Assembly: GCF_009725235.1 (NCBI RefSeq)
Contig: NZ_WJFC01000251.1
Span: forward strand, 1-18,847
Direction of reading: 5' to 3'
DNA: 18,847 nt
From: Scytonema sp. UIC 10036
GTDB lineage: Bacteria; Cyanobacteriota; Cyanobacteriia; Cyanobacteriales; Nostocaceae
Each line of letters starts with the position of its first letter. Position 1 is the first letter of the stretch. The translations under genes and the position numbers were made by a program. Of the stretch, positions 1-7,325 are shown in pieces. The notes under the pieces were generated by a model. It did no database searches, was not told the DNA's origin, and saw nothing but the letters and a program-made list of their open reading frames with translations.

Positions 1-71
1 AGCCGTGTGAGGTGAAAATCTCACGCACGGTTTTGTAGGCGAGGCAGAGGGGCGACTCTCTGACCTTAGCC
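1..71 (+). mobile_element. 3' end of a group II intron (domains V and VI), truncated by the window edge
   Basis: Positions 1-34 fold as domain V: the AGC of the catalytic triad at 1-3, a lower stem 3-7 with 26-30, the two-nucleotide CG bulge at 24-25, an upper stem 8-13 with 18-23, and a GAAA tetraloop at 14-17. Positions 41-67 fold as domain VI: 45-51 pair with 56-62 around a GCGA tetraloop (52-55), and 43-44 pair with 64-65. This leaves A63 as a single bulged adenine, the expected branch point. The intron 3' boundary should lie a few bases after 63, about 68-71. The intron body and any reverse transcriptase ORF would lie left of the window. Domain V is highly conserved, so the call is strong; the exact 3' splice site is not determined. 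Confidence 0.85.
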
Positions 72-321
72 AGCGGGATTGCCAAGAGCAAACTTGGTGA
101 CGTAAGCGTTGAATAGCCCTGGAACATATTAGAGTGCTCAATCTTGGTAAACCACATCCGAATGCTTCTCCAGTTCGGAACGGCACTTCCTTCAACTCTG
201 GAAACCAGAGCAACGGAGTGCCTCAACACTGTAAGCCCTTTTGTTCGGGGCGTTGCGTAACGGCAAGACATCTGAGGTTGAGTGGGCGAGGAGACTGACA
301 ACTTTCATAGGATTATCTCTT
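72..321 (+). ncRNA. Putative omega-RNA (HEARO-like) scaffold upstream of isrB
   Basis: This 250-nt stretch has no convincing ORF, lies immediately 5' of isrB on the same strand, and is rich in helices: 82-86 with 93-97, 158-162 with 174-178, and 182-187 with 217-222 enclosing 196-201 with 205-210 (loop of three A). IscB/IsrB nucleases are known to use a structured RNA encoded just upstream of their ORF (omega-RNA, the HEARO family), with the guide at its 5' end. By that model the guide would come from sequence to the left, here the group II intron tail. Exact ends are inferred; no covariance search was done. Confidence 0.6.
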
Positions 322-1437
322 ATGCAACGAGTACCAGTATTAAGTAAAGATGGGGCAAGGTTAATGCCCACAAAAGCGAGCAGAGCAAGGCGTTGGTTAG
401 AGCAAGGCAAAGCCAAAGTCGTACACAACGACCTTGGGATATTTCAAATCCAATTGCTGTTTGATGCGTCAGGTAACGAAGTACAAAAAATTGTAATTGG
501 TGTAGACCCAGGCAAATATTACTCGGGCATAGCCGTACAGTCCGTTAAATTTACCTTGTGGATGGCACATTTACAGTTACCATTTGAGACGGTGACTGAG
601 CGCATGGAGCAACGTGCCATAATGCGACGTGGTAGAAGAGGTAGAAGGATTAACCGCAAGCTACCCTTTGAATACCGTGCTCATCGCCAAAAACGTTTCG
701 ACAATCGACGCAACAGCAAGATTCCACCAAGTATCCGTGCTAACCGCGACTTAGAGAAGCGCATTATTGACGAACTTTGGCAAATCTTTCCATTTACCAA
801 AGTGGTGTACGAAAAAGTGCAGGCTCGTGGTGACAAAGGATTTAGCCCGGTCATGGTCGCTCAAAAGTGGAACTTGGCACGTTTGGCAGAACAAGGGTAC
901 GAAGTATCAACCATTGAAGGTTGGCAAACTGCTAATCTCCGTACACATCTTGGATTGCACAAACAAAAACATTCCAAGGGTGATGCAATACCCGCAACTC
1001 ATGCTGTAGATGGTGTAGCCATAGCGTGTAGTGCTTTCATTCGATATGGCATCACTAGTTACAACTCTCAAGGATGGATTGGCAAAGTTGTTGTCACTTC
1101 TGCACCATTCACCATAATTCGTCGTCCACCAATATCACGTCGTCAATTGCACTTACAAAAACCCTCAAAGGGTGGAGAACGGCGTAAATATGGCGGCACC
1201 ACAACCCGTCACGGTTTCCGCAAAGGAGACTACGTGGAAGCAGTAAAAGCAGGCAAAACCTACCGTGGATGGGTGAGTGGCGATACCGAAAAACAAGTTT
1301 CAGTCAGTGACGTGGACTGGAAGCGTTTAGGACAATTCACTGCTAGCAAAGTCCGATTGATACAGCGAAGCACGGGTTTAATCGTGCTGTCAACTCGGAA
1401 GTTGTCAAATTTAACCCCATTGAGGGGTCAAATTTGA
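322..1437 (+). CDS. isrB: IsrB: HNH-less, RuvC-only IscB-family RNA-guided nuclease
   Basis: The 371-aa protein begins with a PLMP-type domain (VPVLSKDG..LMPTKASRARRWLEQGKA, residues 4-31). RuvC-I follows with Asp62 in IGVDPG, then an arginine-rich bridge helix (about 94-130, including RRGRRGRR), RuvC-II with Glu164 in VVYEK, and RuvC-III with His227 and Asp230 in THAVDG. Only about 60 residues separate RuvC-II and RuvC-III and they contain no HNH motif, so this is IsrB rather than IscB. The C-terminal region (about 250-360, with RRKYGGT and GFRKGDYVEA) fits the family's terminal domain. ATG 322 is preferred because the family N-terminus starts there; an in-frame TTG at 241 would add 27 residues inside the RNA scaffold. 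Related nucleases act with omega-RNA as nickases; that activity is inferred here. All visible catalytic residues are intact. No transposase is adjacent. Confidence 0.85.
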   Translation: MQRVPVLSKDGARLMPTKASRARRWLEQGKAKVVHNDLGIFQIQLLFDASGNEVQKIVIGVDPGKYYSGIAVQSVKFTLWMAHLQLPFETVTERMEQRAIMRRGRRGRRINRKLPFEYRAHRQKRFDNRRNSKIPPSIRANRDLEKRIIDELWQIFPFTKVVYEKVQARGDKGFSPVMVAQKWNLARLAEQGYEVSTIEGWQTANLRTHLGLHKQKHSKGDAIPATHAVDGVAIACSAFIRYGITSYNSQGWIGKVVVTSAPFTIIRRPPISRRQLHLQKPSKGGERRKYGGTTTRHGFRKGDYVEAVKAGKTYRGWVSGDTEKQVSVSDVDWKRLGQFTASKVRLIQRSTGLIVLSTRKLSNLTPLRGQI

Positions 1438-1477
1438 CCCACATTCCTCCCCACCGTGCTTCGCTGACGGATGGGGT
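1404..1477 (+). repeat. Two consecutive hairpins at the right end of the IsrB element
   Basis: Hairpin 1: 1404-1418 pairs with 1424-1438 (15 positions, one mismatch, loop of five); its right arm contains the isrB stop codon at 1435-1437. Hairpin 2: 1449-1456 pairs with 1468-1476 with one bulged A and an 11-nt loop. Subterminal hairpins like these are typical of IS200/IS605-type right ends and can also act as terminators. No long T run follows, so a factor-independent terminator is not certain. The element probably ends near 1480-1490. Confidence 0.6.
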
Positions 1478-1579
1478 ATCCTGTGGAGAAAAGATGAAAA
1501 ATAATAATTTTTGTGAAATTTTGAGATACACTGCGACTTAAAGGATATAGAATCCACAATGGGGATGTTGTCCCTCAGG

Positions 1580-1734
1580 TGATGTTTTCTCGTCCTCTCG
1601 TTCCGGTGCCAGGGCTGGCGAATGCAGCACAGCAGGCTTTGTTTCGCCATACTGGAGGCAGAGCCTCAGTGAAGGCATTCCCAGGCTCCGCCTGGGAACG
1701 AGGTGAAGCGTGGGGAACGAGGTGAAGCGTGGGG
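1580..1734. repeat. REP-like palindrome cluster and a 19-bp tandem duplication between isrB and the ABC gene
   Basis: A perfect palindrome (arms TTCCCAGGC / GCCTGGGAA, 1678-1698) is embedded in a 28-nt block (1675-1702) found identically at 5672-5699. It is preceded by a GAGGC..GCCTC palindrome near 1656-1667, as at the second locus. A 19-nt unit starting AACGAGGTGAAGCG is then repeated twice in tandem (1697-1715 and 1716-1734). The rest of 1490-1757 contains no gene that I can support. This is a dispersed repeat family in the genome, and it lies just downstream of the minus-strand ABC gene. Confidence 0.75.
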
Positions 1735-1757
1735 AACATAGCTGCCCTCTGCCTTCT

Positions 1758-3641
1758 TTAAGACGCTTTCACTTGACGCTGTCGCACCCGTTCGGGACTA
1801 CCTGTAGGAATTGATGCAATGAGTTTCTGAGTATATTCTTCTTTGGGTTCTCGATAAATTGTCTCTGCTGTACCCTGCTCCACAATTTGACCGCGATTCA
1901 TGACTAAAATGCGATCGCTCATAAATTTCACGACACTTAAATCGTGGGAAATAAAGATATAGGTCAATCCAAATTCATCTTGCAATTCTTTAAGCAAATT
2001 CAATACCTGCGCCTGCACCGATACATCAAGGGCAGAAACGGATTCATCACAAATGATAAACTTGGGATTCAAAGCTAAAGAACGGGCAATACAAATCCTT
2101 TGGCGTTGTCCTCCAGAAAATTGGTGAGGATAGCGGTTGATAGCATCTGCACTCAAACCCACTCTTTCTAAAAGATAAGCTACGCGATCGCGACGTTGCT
2201 GCTTTGTATTATTAATCGAATGAATCACCAAAGGCTCCATAATTGCATCCCCAACCTTCATGCGGGGATCGAGAGCGCTAAAAGGATTTTGAAACACAAT
2301 TTGCATTTCCCTTCGCAGATCTTGCAAAGCTTTGCCTTGAAAATGTGTAACATCTCGTCCCTCAAACAAGATTTCACCGCTCATTGGTTGAATTAATCGC
2401 AGCAAAGTTTTCCCAACAGTAGTTTTGCCACAACCAGATTCTCCTACCAATCCCAAAGTTTCCCCTTTTTTCACCTCAAAGGAAACTCCATTCACTGCCA
2501 TATGGTAGCGTTTTGTACCGCCAAACAAACCCTTTACGGGAAAACCCACTTTCAGGTTGCGGACTTGCAATAAAGGCGGCTGTTGTTCCAAAGTGACTAA
2601 TCTTTGAGAAAGCTCCTCAGTAGTAACTTCTGTTGGTTGAGCGGGTTGTTTGGGCTGTATCACCACTTCTCCTGTGGGCGTTTCTTCTACCTGCATATAA
2701 TCGGAAACTGTCAGGAGTTTTTGAGGGCGGCTGTTGAGGGTGGGGCGACAAGCAACTAAGCCTTTAGTATAAGGATGTTGGGGATTGGCAAAAATGTCTA
2801 CAGCAGCACCTTGCTCTACAATTTTGCCCCTGTACATCACTGCGACTTTATCAGCTGTTTCTGCAATCAGCCCTAAATCGTGAGTGATAAAAATCATCCC
2901 CATATCACGGCGTTGCTGTAATTCTCGCATCAGCTCAAGAATTGTTGCTTGAACCGTCACATCTAACGCTGTCGTTGGTTCGTCAGCAATCAATAACAAT
3001 GGGTTGCACGAAATTGCCATGGCTATCATGACCCTTTGCAATTGACCACCAGAAAGTTGGTGCGGGTAACGGTCTAAAATTGATTCTTTATGCTGTTTGA
3101 CCAACTGTGCGAGTTTGTGCTCATCTAGGGTTGATGAACCAACAGAAGTTTTCCAAGTCTCTATATATTGTTCCTTCAATGCTTCATCACTGGGAAGCAA
3201 CTTCACTTCTTGCAGGCGTGCGATCGCTTGTCGTTTTGCTTCTTCAGATGAGATATTTTGATGTCGCAAAATCGCTTCCGTTAACTGAAACCCAATGGTG
3301 TAAACTGGATTGAGTGAACTCATTGGTTCTTGAAATATCATAGCGATATTGCCACCTCTGTGAAGTTGCATTTCCTCCGGAGGTAACTTCCGCAAATCGA
3401 TAGGCGTGCTATTTTCTTGGGGACTAAACAAAATCTCACCCCCACTTATCCTGCCCGGATTTTGTATCAAACCCATCACAGCCAGAGATGTCACTGATTT
3501 TCCGCTTCCCGACTCCCCTACTATTCCCAGCGTTTCTCCTCGGCGCAACTCAAAAGAGATACCATCCACAGCTTTAACAGCTTTGGTATCACCAACAAAT
3601 TCAACTTGCAGATTGCGAACGTCCAGAATAGTGTCTCTCAT
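1758..3641 (-). CDS. Fused double ATP-binding subunit of an oligopeptide/dipeptide-type ABC importer
   Basis: The 627-aa protein contains two complete nucleotide-binding domains, so one polypeptide can supply both ATPase sites of an importer, as in GsiA/YejF-type proteins. Domain 1 has Walker A GESGSGKS (42-49), Q-loop [10 protein letters not shown], signature LSGGQLQRV (196-204), Walker B LLLIADEP and H-loop THD. Domain 2 has Walker A GESGCGKT (400-407), Q-loop [10 protein letters not shown], signature FSGGQRQRI (508-516), Walker B FIICDES (catalytic Glu present) and H-loop SHD. Each ends with the oligopeptide-type C-terminal tail (HPYT / EEYT). Domain 1 has roughly 30 extra residues between Q-loop and signature (about 150-188). 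It is expected at the inner face of the plasma membrane; the substrate (peptide, glutathione, nickel or other) cannot be told because no permease or binding protein is adjacent. No strong Shine-Dalgarno precedes ATG 3641. Confidence 0.93.
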   Translation of the reverse strand: MRDTILDVRNLQVEFVGDTKAVKAVDGISFELRRGETLGIVGESGSGKSVTSLAVMGLIQNPGRISGGEILFSPQENSTPIDLRKLPPEEMQLHRGGNIAMIFQEPMSSLNPVYTIGFQLTEAILRHQNISSEEAKRQAIARLQEVKLLPSDEALKEQYIETWKTSVGSSTLDEHKLAQLVKQHKESILDRYPHQLSGGQLQRVMIAMAISCNPLLLIADEPTTALDVTVQATILELMRELQQRRDMGMIFITHDLGLIAETADKVAVMYRGKIVEQGAAVDIFANPQHPYTKGLVACRPTLNSRPQKLLTVSDYMQVEETPTGEVVIQPKQPAQPTEVTTEELSQRLVTLEQQPPLLQVRNLKVGFPVKGLFGGTKRYHMAVNGVSFEVKKGETLGLVGESGCGKTTVGKTLLRLIQPMSGEILFEGRDVTHFQGKALQDLRREMQIVFQNPFSALDPRMKVGDAIMEPLVIHSINNTKQQRRDRVAYLLERVGLSADAINRYPHQFSGGQRQRICIARSLALNPKFIICDESVSALDVSVQAQVLNLLKELQDEFGLTYIFISHDLSVVKFMSDRILVMNRGQIVEQGTAETIYREPKEEYTQKLIASIPTGSPERVRQRQVKAS

Positions 3642-3845
3642 AACAGTCAGGTTTAAAGCGTTGCTTATAAATATTTGGATTTTAACACCTTCTTAAAACC
3701 TATTAGAACGTGTAGTTTTGTTAGAGAGATAGTAGATTCAGGTTGACAATTCCTCGTCGCTCGATGCTCCGAGTCTTGCCGTAAGTTGATCGAGGCGCTC
3801 AGCCCGAAAAAACCATTCTCTATATCCTCTTTCACTCCACATTTT

Positions 3846-4445
3846 CTAATCGCTTGCCCGCTGCGGCGACTCAGGCTTTGATAGTACCTTGCTCAACGTC
3901 TCTACTTGCAAAGAAGTAACCTCCTGGTTTTCCCGAATTGAGGGAACTTTTAAGACCTCTAGGACTTTCGTTGAGTTGAACAACTGGTGACGGCGTTTCA
4001 CCTTGCTCCTAATTAGATTAGAAATAGTTTTCCACCTTCCACCAAATCCATCTAGTTCTGAATCCACAGGTTCATCACTAAAAGATAAAGAATTTAGCCA
4101 TATGCGCGGAATACGCTCTTTGAAACCTAACGCTCTCCTAGCAATTACCATCGCAGCTGCTGTACCGGAAGATAATGCATATTTGGGCATATACTTTATC
4201 ATTCCGATCGCACTGCTAAAGTAAGGAGAGACAAATATCACTTGTACTCCATATTTCTCGGCTCTCGCTACTAGGCTTGAACGGAAAGTATCATAGATAA
4301 ATCCCGAAAGCATCCTGTTGTATGCTTTACTTCCAGAGTGGCGTAATGATGCTTTTTTCTTATTAAAGTCAAGATTCTCACAAGCAATTGGACATTGAAA
4401 TGCTGACGCTAACCTCCTTGATTTCAAAAGGTATAACAATAACAT
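3846..4445 (-). pseudogene. tnpB: C-terminal fragment of a degenerate TnpB-like RuvC nuclease (IS607-type element)
   Basis: The reading frame (199 codons from the in-frame ATG) carries the RuvC-II segment ACENLDFNKKKASL, the following region with YNRMLSGFIY..F...L..RAEKYGVQV.FVSPYFSS..GM.KYM, and the RuvC-III neighbourhood ALSSGTAAAMVIARRALGF. These are hallmarks of the TnpB-related accessory proteins of IS200/IS605/IS607 elements. It overlaps the upstream fragment by 68 nt in another frame. No RuvC-I Asp segment exists in either fragment, so a catalytic part is missing and the protein should be inactive. The first ~20 residues are probably out-of-frame sequence from before the junction. The C-terminal ~90 residues continue as a lysine/arginine-rich tail. 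Confidence 0.75.
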
Positions 4446-5220
4446 TTCTATAGTCTGATTGAAGAAAAGGGGGAACTTTGATTGTCATGGTAAATTGATC
4501 TTCTCCAATCCAATGAATAGGAGTCATTGTATTGTTACCATCAACCGATCCTTTCCCCACAGAGTAAAAGTTTCCACCGCGCTTTTTTTGCCAATCTTCC
4601 AACCACTCTTCATGATTAGTGTATCCATTGGCTTCTAGGTGGTGCTGAGCATTGAACAGTTTAGCTGAACCAAAGCAGATGTGTAGCCTAGTGGTTGAAG
4701 ATAATTTATCTAGTTGTCTCTGCTTGCGCTTTAATCTATCTAACTTAGAATGAATACCTAAGAGTTTTTTATCAAATTCCTTCAGAGATCTTTTGGTAGG
4801 GTTGGCTAAAATATCCGTCAACTTTTCAATAGTTTGAGAAACTTTTTCGTAACCTTTCTTGATATCCTCTGCTAGTTCCTCTAGTTGATTCTCATGGGCT
4901 GTTGTAAGTTGATTAAAGGTAGACTGAACTTGGTTGGCAATGCTATCATCCCATGCCCATTGGATATTGAAACGTTTTTGATAAGTCCGCTCAATATCAT
5001 CTTCAGATTTACCATTTTGCATATCGTTTAAGCCAGTTCTTAAAATTGATTGGTAATAATTGTCCCAATCTTCTAGGAATACACGATCTGGCAATTTAGC
5101 TTCAATGCCACGACGAAGATGATACAAAGGAGTATCTGTGTTTACTTTCTTTACTTTACTTCTACTACGAGTTGTTAGCTGACTAATCAGCGATTTCTTT
5201 TTCTTTCCGTTTTTACTCAC
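4378..5220 (-). pseudogene. tnpB: N-terminal fragment of the same TnpB-like gene
   Basis: This 280-codon frame starts with a GTG at 5220 and a Lys-rich N-terminus (MSKNGKKKKS). A long coiled-coil-rich region (about 95-185, repeated Leu/Lys/Glu) is followed by the conserved segment HICFGSAKLF..QHHLEANGY..HEEWLEDWQKKRGGNFYSVGKG and IHWIGEDQFTMTIKVPP, typical of TnpB-related proteins. It leaves the conserved frame shortly after VIVIPFEI, just where RuvC-I should follow, and ends in unrelated residues. In intact relatives the two fragments are one protein of roughly 500-600 residues, so a deletion plus frameshift at about 4400-4440 is inferred. A tnpA remnant lies directly upstream, in the normal IS607 gene order. 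Confidence 0.75.
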
Positions 5221-5301
5221 TGGTATTTATCCTTTCGACCTAACAGGATATAAATATCCTAACAAGTTCTCATAGGTTTGACAATTGTTATTTATGCAGA
5301 C

Positions 5302-5527
5302 TCACGATTTTTTTTCAATTTCAGATTTGTACTTACGCAATCCATACAATCCACAAGAAAAAGAATGGATAACAGCCATTAAGTCTTCTATCAGTTCTTG
5401 TTGAGGAGAAGCCGATTCCTGATTAACTACAATAATTTCACATCCATGAACTGAACAAAAGTGTTCAAAAAACTCGAAGCCAAATCGACACCAACGATCT
5501 TTGTGAGCAATTACTAAAGTATTGACT
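5302..5527 (-). pseudogene. tnpA: C-terminal remnant of an IS607-family TnpA serine recombinase
   Basis: Reading the minus strand gives NTLVIAHKDRWCRFGFEFFEH followed by FCSVHGCEIIVVNQESASPQQEL, IEDLMAVIHSFSCGLYGLRK and a stop at 5302-5304. The VIAHKDR..RFG block, the IVV.NQ..SP..EL block and the DL..IIH.FS..LYG.RK end match the second half of IS607-type small serine recombinases. The N-terminal half with the catalytic serine is absent; the fragment stops being recognisable near 5527, where heptamer repeats begin. The tnpB remnant starts 81 nt further along the same strand. The element therefore cannot move by its own transposase. Confidence 0.75.
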
Positions 5528-5546
5528 AAGCAGTTAATTGCAAATT

Positions 5547-5574
5547 GCTAATGGCTAATAGCTAATGGCTAATC
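5547..5574. repeat. Heptamer array, GCTAAT(G/A/C) x4
   Basis: Four consecutive 7-bp units (5547-5553, 5554-5560, 5561-5567, 5568-5574) differ only in the last base. The unit is the reverse complement of the ATTAGCC-type unit at 5734-5810, so the two arrays form an inverted pair around the REP block. It borders the broken edge of the tnpA remnant. Confidence 0.85.
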
Positions 5575-5587
5575 GTGAGTTTGTCCT

Positions 5588-5699
5588 CGTTCCCATGCAG
5601 AGCATGGGAATGCCTAAAAGGAGGCTCCGCCTCCTGTACGTTACAGAACGCGAGGCGGAGCCTCACAGTTTGCATTCCCAGGCTCCGCCTGGGAACGAG
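5588..5699. repeat. Cluster of four REP-like palindromes
   Basis: The palindromes are at 5590-5610 (TTCCCATGC / GCATGGGAA), 5619-5635 (AGGAGGC / GCCTCCT), 5652-5664 (GAGGC..GCCTC) and 5675-5695 (TTCCCAGGC / GCCTGGGAA). The last one lies within a 28-nt block identical to 1675-1702. No coding sequence is visible in 5575-5733. Confidence 0.8.
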
Positions 5700-5733
5700 T
5701 TCAAGGAATAACGAGTTCAACTACTAGACTTAC

Positions 5734-5810
5734 AATTAGCAATTAGCCATTCGCCATTAGCCATTCGCCATTAGCAATTAGCCATTCGCCATTAGCCATT
5801 AGCCATTAGC
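5734..5810. repeat. Heptamer array (CATTAGC/CATTCGC/AATTAGC) x11 running into the ssb stop codon
   Basis: Eleven contiguous 7-bp units from 5734 to 5810 alternate between three variants. The ssb stop codon (minus-strand TAG, 5810-5812) shares its last base with the final unit. Such short tandemly repeated repetitive sequences are well known from heterocystous cyanobacteria. Confidence 0.9.
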
Positions 5811-6355
5811 TAAAAAGGAATATCATCATCAATTGGAGCTTGTTCATCTGCGGGCGCTGGATAAGTGTTGCGCTCGAAATTTTTACTTTGGGGTATGGGT
5901 TCTTCGTCGAAGTTATTTTGAGGAAGGACGCCAGATCCGTTGGTTACGGGCTTCGATGTGGATACTGGAGAATTGTAACTCGGAGTAGATTGTACAGACG
6001 CCACAGGTGCGGGCGATGTTCTGGTAACAGATGGTCTGGGACTCGTGTCAAACCCTGTTCCTAGGGAATGAATCTTTTGTATTGTCAATTCTGCTCGCTT
6101 TTCTTTATACCCTTCCTGATGTGGTACCGTATTCATATTAAGGCGTCCTTCTAAAAGAACGCGATCGCCTTGATGATAATTTTGATGAATATGTTCAGCT
6201 AAAGTACCCCACCCCACTGCTTTTATGGTTGCAGGTGGATCTTCTGCTCGCAGTCCTGGAAACTGTACCACCATTTCGGTCAGTTCCAATCCATCTTGTG
6301 TGTGACGCAGTTGTGGTTCTTGAATAATTTCTACCATCAAAAAACAAAGGTTCAT
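5810..6355 (-). CDS. ssb: Single-stranded DNA-binding protein
   Basis: The 181-aa protein has an N-terminal OB-fold (about 1-105) of the cyanobacterial type: MNLCFLMVEIIQEPQLR, LTEMVVQFPGLRAEDPPATIKAVGW, GDRVLLEGRLNMNT and KRAELTIQKIH. A Pro/Ser/Thr-rich flexible linker follows (about 106-165), then the acidic tail DDDIPF that in bacterial SSBs recruits replication and repair partners. It coats single-stranded DNA in replication, recombination and repair. Start ATG 6355 is fixed by a strong Shine-Dalgarno AGGAGG at 6362-6367 (minus strand), six bases upstream. The gene stands alone and is flanked downstream by repeats that abut its stop. A LexA-like half-matched box lies ~230 bp upstream (separate entry). 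Confidence 0.95.
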   Translation of the reverse strand: MNLCFLMVEIIQEPQLRHTQDGLELTEMVVQFPGLRAEDPPATIKAVGWGTLAEHIHQNYHQGDRVLLEGRLNMNTVPHQEGYKEKRAELTIQKIHSLGTGFDTSPRPSVTRTSPAPVASVQSTPSYNSPVSTSKPVTNGSGVLPQNNFDEEPIPQSKNFERNTYPAPADEQAPIDDDIPF

Positions 6356-6583
6356 GTAATTCCTCCTGAATTAAAACTCTTTCATAAGATTAACGAATAG
6401 CAAGTAGCACAACAGTTGGGATGGAAAAATTGGCATGAGATTTTGGCGAGAATTTTTTAAATTAAAAAAGGCTCTGTTGGTTGTTGTGCATCACTTCTAG
6501 CACAAAAGGCAAGCAATTGTCGCAAACAACTATAAAACTGCTTGCTACCTTCGCCTGACCAGCATAGCATTTGACACTTTAGT

Positions 6584-6597
6584 AGTATAATTGTACC
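6584..6597. promoter_or_regulatory. Candidate LexA (SOS) box between ssb and the ABC ATPase gene
   Basis: AGTATAATTGTACC matches the cyanobacterial LexA consensus RGTACNNNDGTWCB except for one base (T at 6588 where C is expected). It lies between divergent genes, 229 bp upstream of ssb, a plausible SOS target. One mismatch in a short AT-rich motif makes this tentative. The rest of 6368-6745 holds no gene that I can support, only a CACCG..CGGTG inverted repeat near 6689-6707. Confidence 0.25.
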
Positions 6598-6745
6598 ATA
6601 TTGTGCGGCAGTTATGGCACTAGCATATTATGACAATCGCGAACATACATTCTCCAATCCAAACAACCTGTTGAACTGGAAAATCTCCCCACCGTTGAAA
6701 ATTCGGTGTATCATTGGCGCTGTCACTGGTCAATAGTTCAAATTA

Positions 6746-6773
6746 CATTGACCATTGACTGTTGACCGTTGAC
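6746..6773. repeat. Heptamer array (NNTTGAC) x4 at the ABC ATPase start
   Basis: The units CATTGAC, CATTGAC, TGTTGAC and CGTTGAC run from 6746 to 6773 and end 15 bp before the GTG start. The array occupies the place where a Shine-Dalgarno would be expected, and none is visible. Confidence 0.75.
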
Positions 6774-6788
6774 TATTATTTAAAACTC

Positions 6789-7238
6789 GTGGCGCAAGTT
6801 ATTCTAGAAAACGTTTATAAAAGTTTTCCTCCTCGTAAAGGGGAAAGTATTACATCACCGACTCAACCCCTATCGAAATCAGATAAAAACAGTGCTGCTG
6901 TTCACCGTTCGGACAATGCTGGCGTTCTACGGCGAATCAATCTGACAGTGACAGATGGTGAATTTATGGTTCTTGTAGGACCTTCTGGTTGTGGTAAAAG
7001 CACTCTTTTACGGTTAATTGCTGGATTGGAAGTTCTCACAGGTGGGAATATCTGGGTGGGCGATCGCTTGGTGAACGATCTCCCTCCAAAAGAGCGAGAC
7101 ATTGCAATGGTGTTTCAAAATTATGCTCTCTACCCTCACATGACGGTATATGACAACATTGCTTTTGGATTGAGGCGGAGGGAATTGGGCAATGGAGAAT
7201 GGGGAATGGAGACAAGGGAGACAAGGGAGATAAGGTAG
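6789..7238 (+). CDS. N-terminal half of a MalK/UgpC-type ABC ATPase, ended by a TAG in a minisatellite
   Basis: From GTG 6789 (chosen because [13 protein letters not shown] aligns with the family N-terminus; an in-frame TTG at 6762 lies in the heptamer array) the frame encodes 149 residues. It contains Walker A GPSGCGKS (64-71) and the Q-loop [21 protein letters not shown] (about 108-128), highly conserved in carbohydrate importer ATPases. About 30 extra residues sit between the first two strands (14-47). The frame then enters repeat-encoded residues (ETRETREIR) and stops at TAG 7236-7238. The signature and Walker B motifs lie in the same reading frame downstream (7326-8168). This half alone cannot hydrolyse ATP, so it is either one half of a broken gene or depends on stop read-through. 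Confidence 0.8.
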   Translation: MAQVILENVYKSFPPRKGESITSPTQPLSKSDKNSAAVHRSDNAGVLRRINLTVTDGEFMVLVGPSGCGKSTLLRLIAGLEVLTGGNIWVGDRLVNDLPPKERDIAMVFQNYALYPHMTVYDNIAFGLRRRELGNGEWGMETRETREIR

Positions 7239-7272
7239 ACAAGGGAGACAAGGGAGACAAGGGAGACAAGGG
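7210..7272 (+). repeat. 9-bp minisatellite AGACAAGGG x7 inside the ABC ATPase reading frame
   Basis: Seven contiguous 9-bp units occupy 7210-7272. Six are identical; the third (7228-7236, AGATAAGGT) has two changes. Because 9 is a multiple of 3, the array is read as repeated Glu-Thr-Arg. The G-to-T change at 7236 turns GAG into the TAG that ends the first half-gene. Confidence 0.95.
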
Positions 7273-7288
7273 AGAATAGTTTACAACT

Positions 7289-7316
7289 AATCGCCAATCG
7301 CCAATCGCCAATCGCC
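7289..7316 (+). repeat. Heptamer array AATCGCC x4 inside the ABC ATPase reading frame
   Basis: Four identical 7-bp units occupy 7289-7316, just after the 9-bp array. The frame stays open through them (read as IANRQSPIA) and joins the conserved helical domain of the ATPase. Confidence 0.95.
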
Positions 7317-7325
7317 GATTTCCTA

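Noticed and set aside
241..321. Upstream TTG start for isrB
   Set aside because: It would place 27 codons inside the structured RNA region; the family N-terminus begins at ATG 322.
6571..6591. TTGACA..TATAAT promoter upstream of the ABC ATPase
   Set aside because: The two hexamers are only about nine bases apart, far from the ~17 needed for a sigma-70 type promoter.
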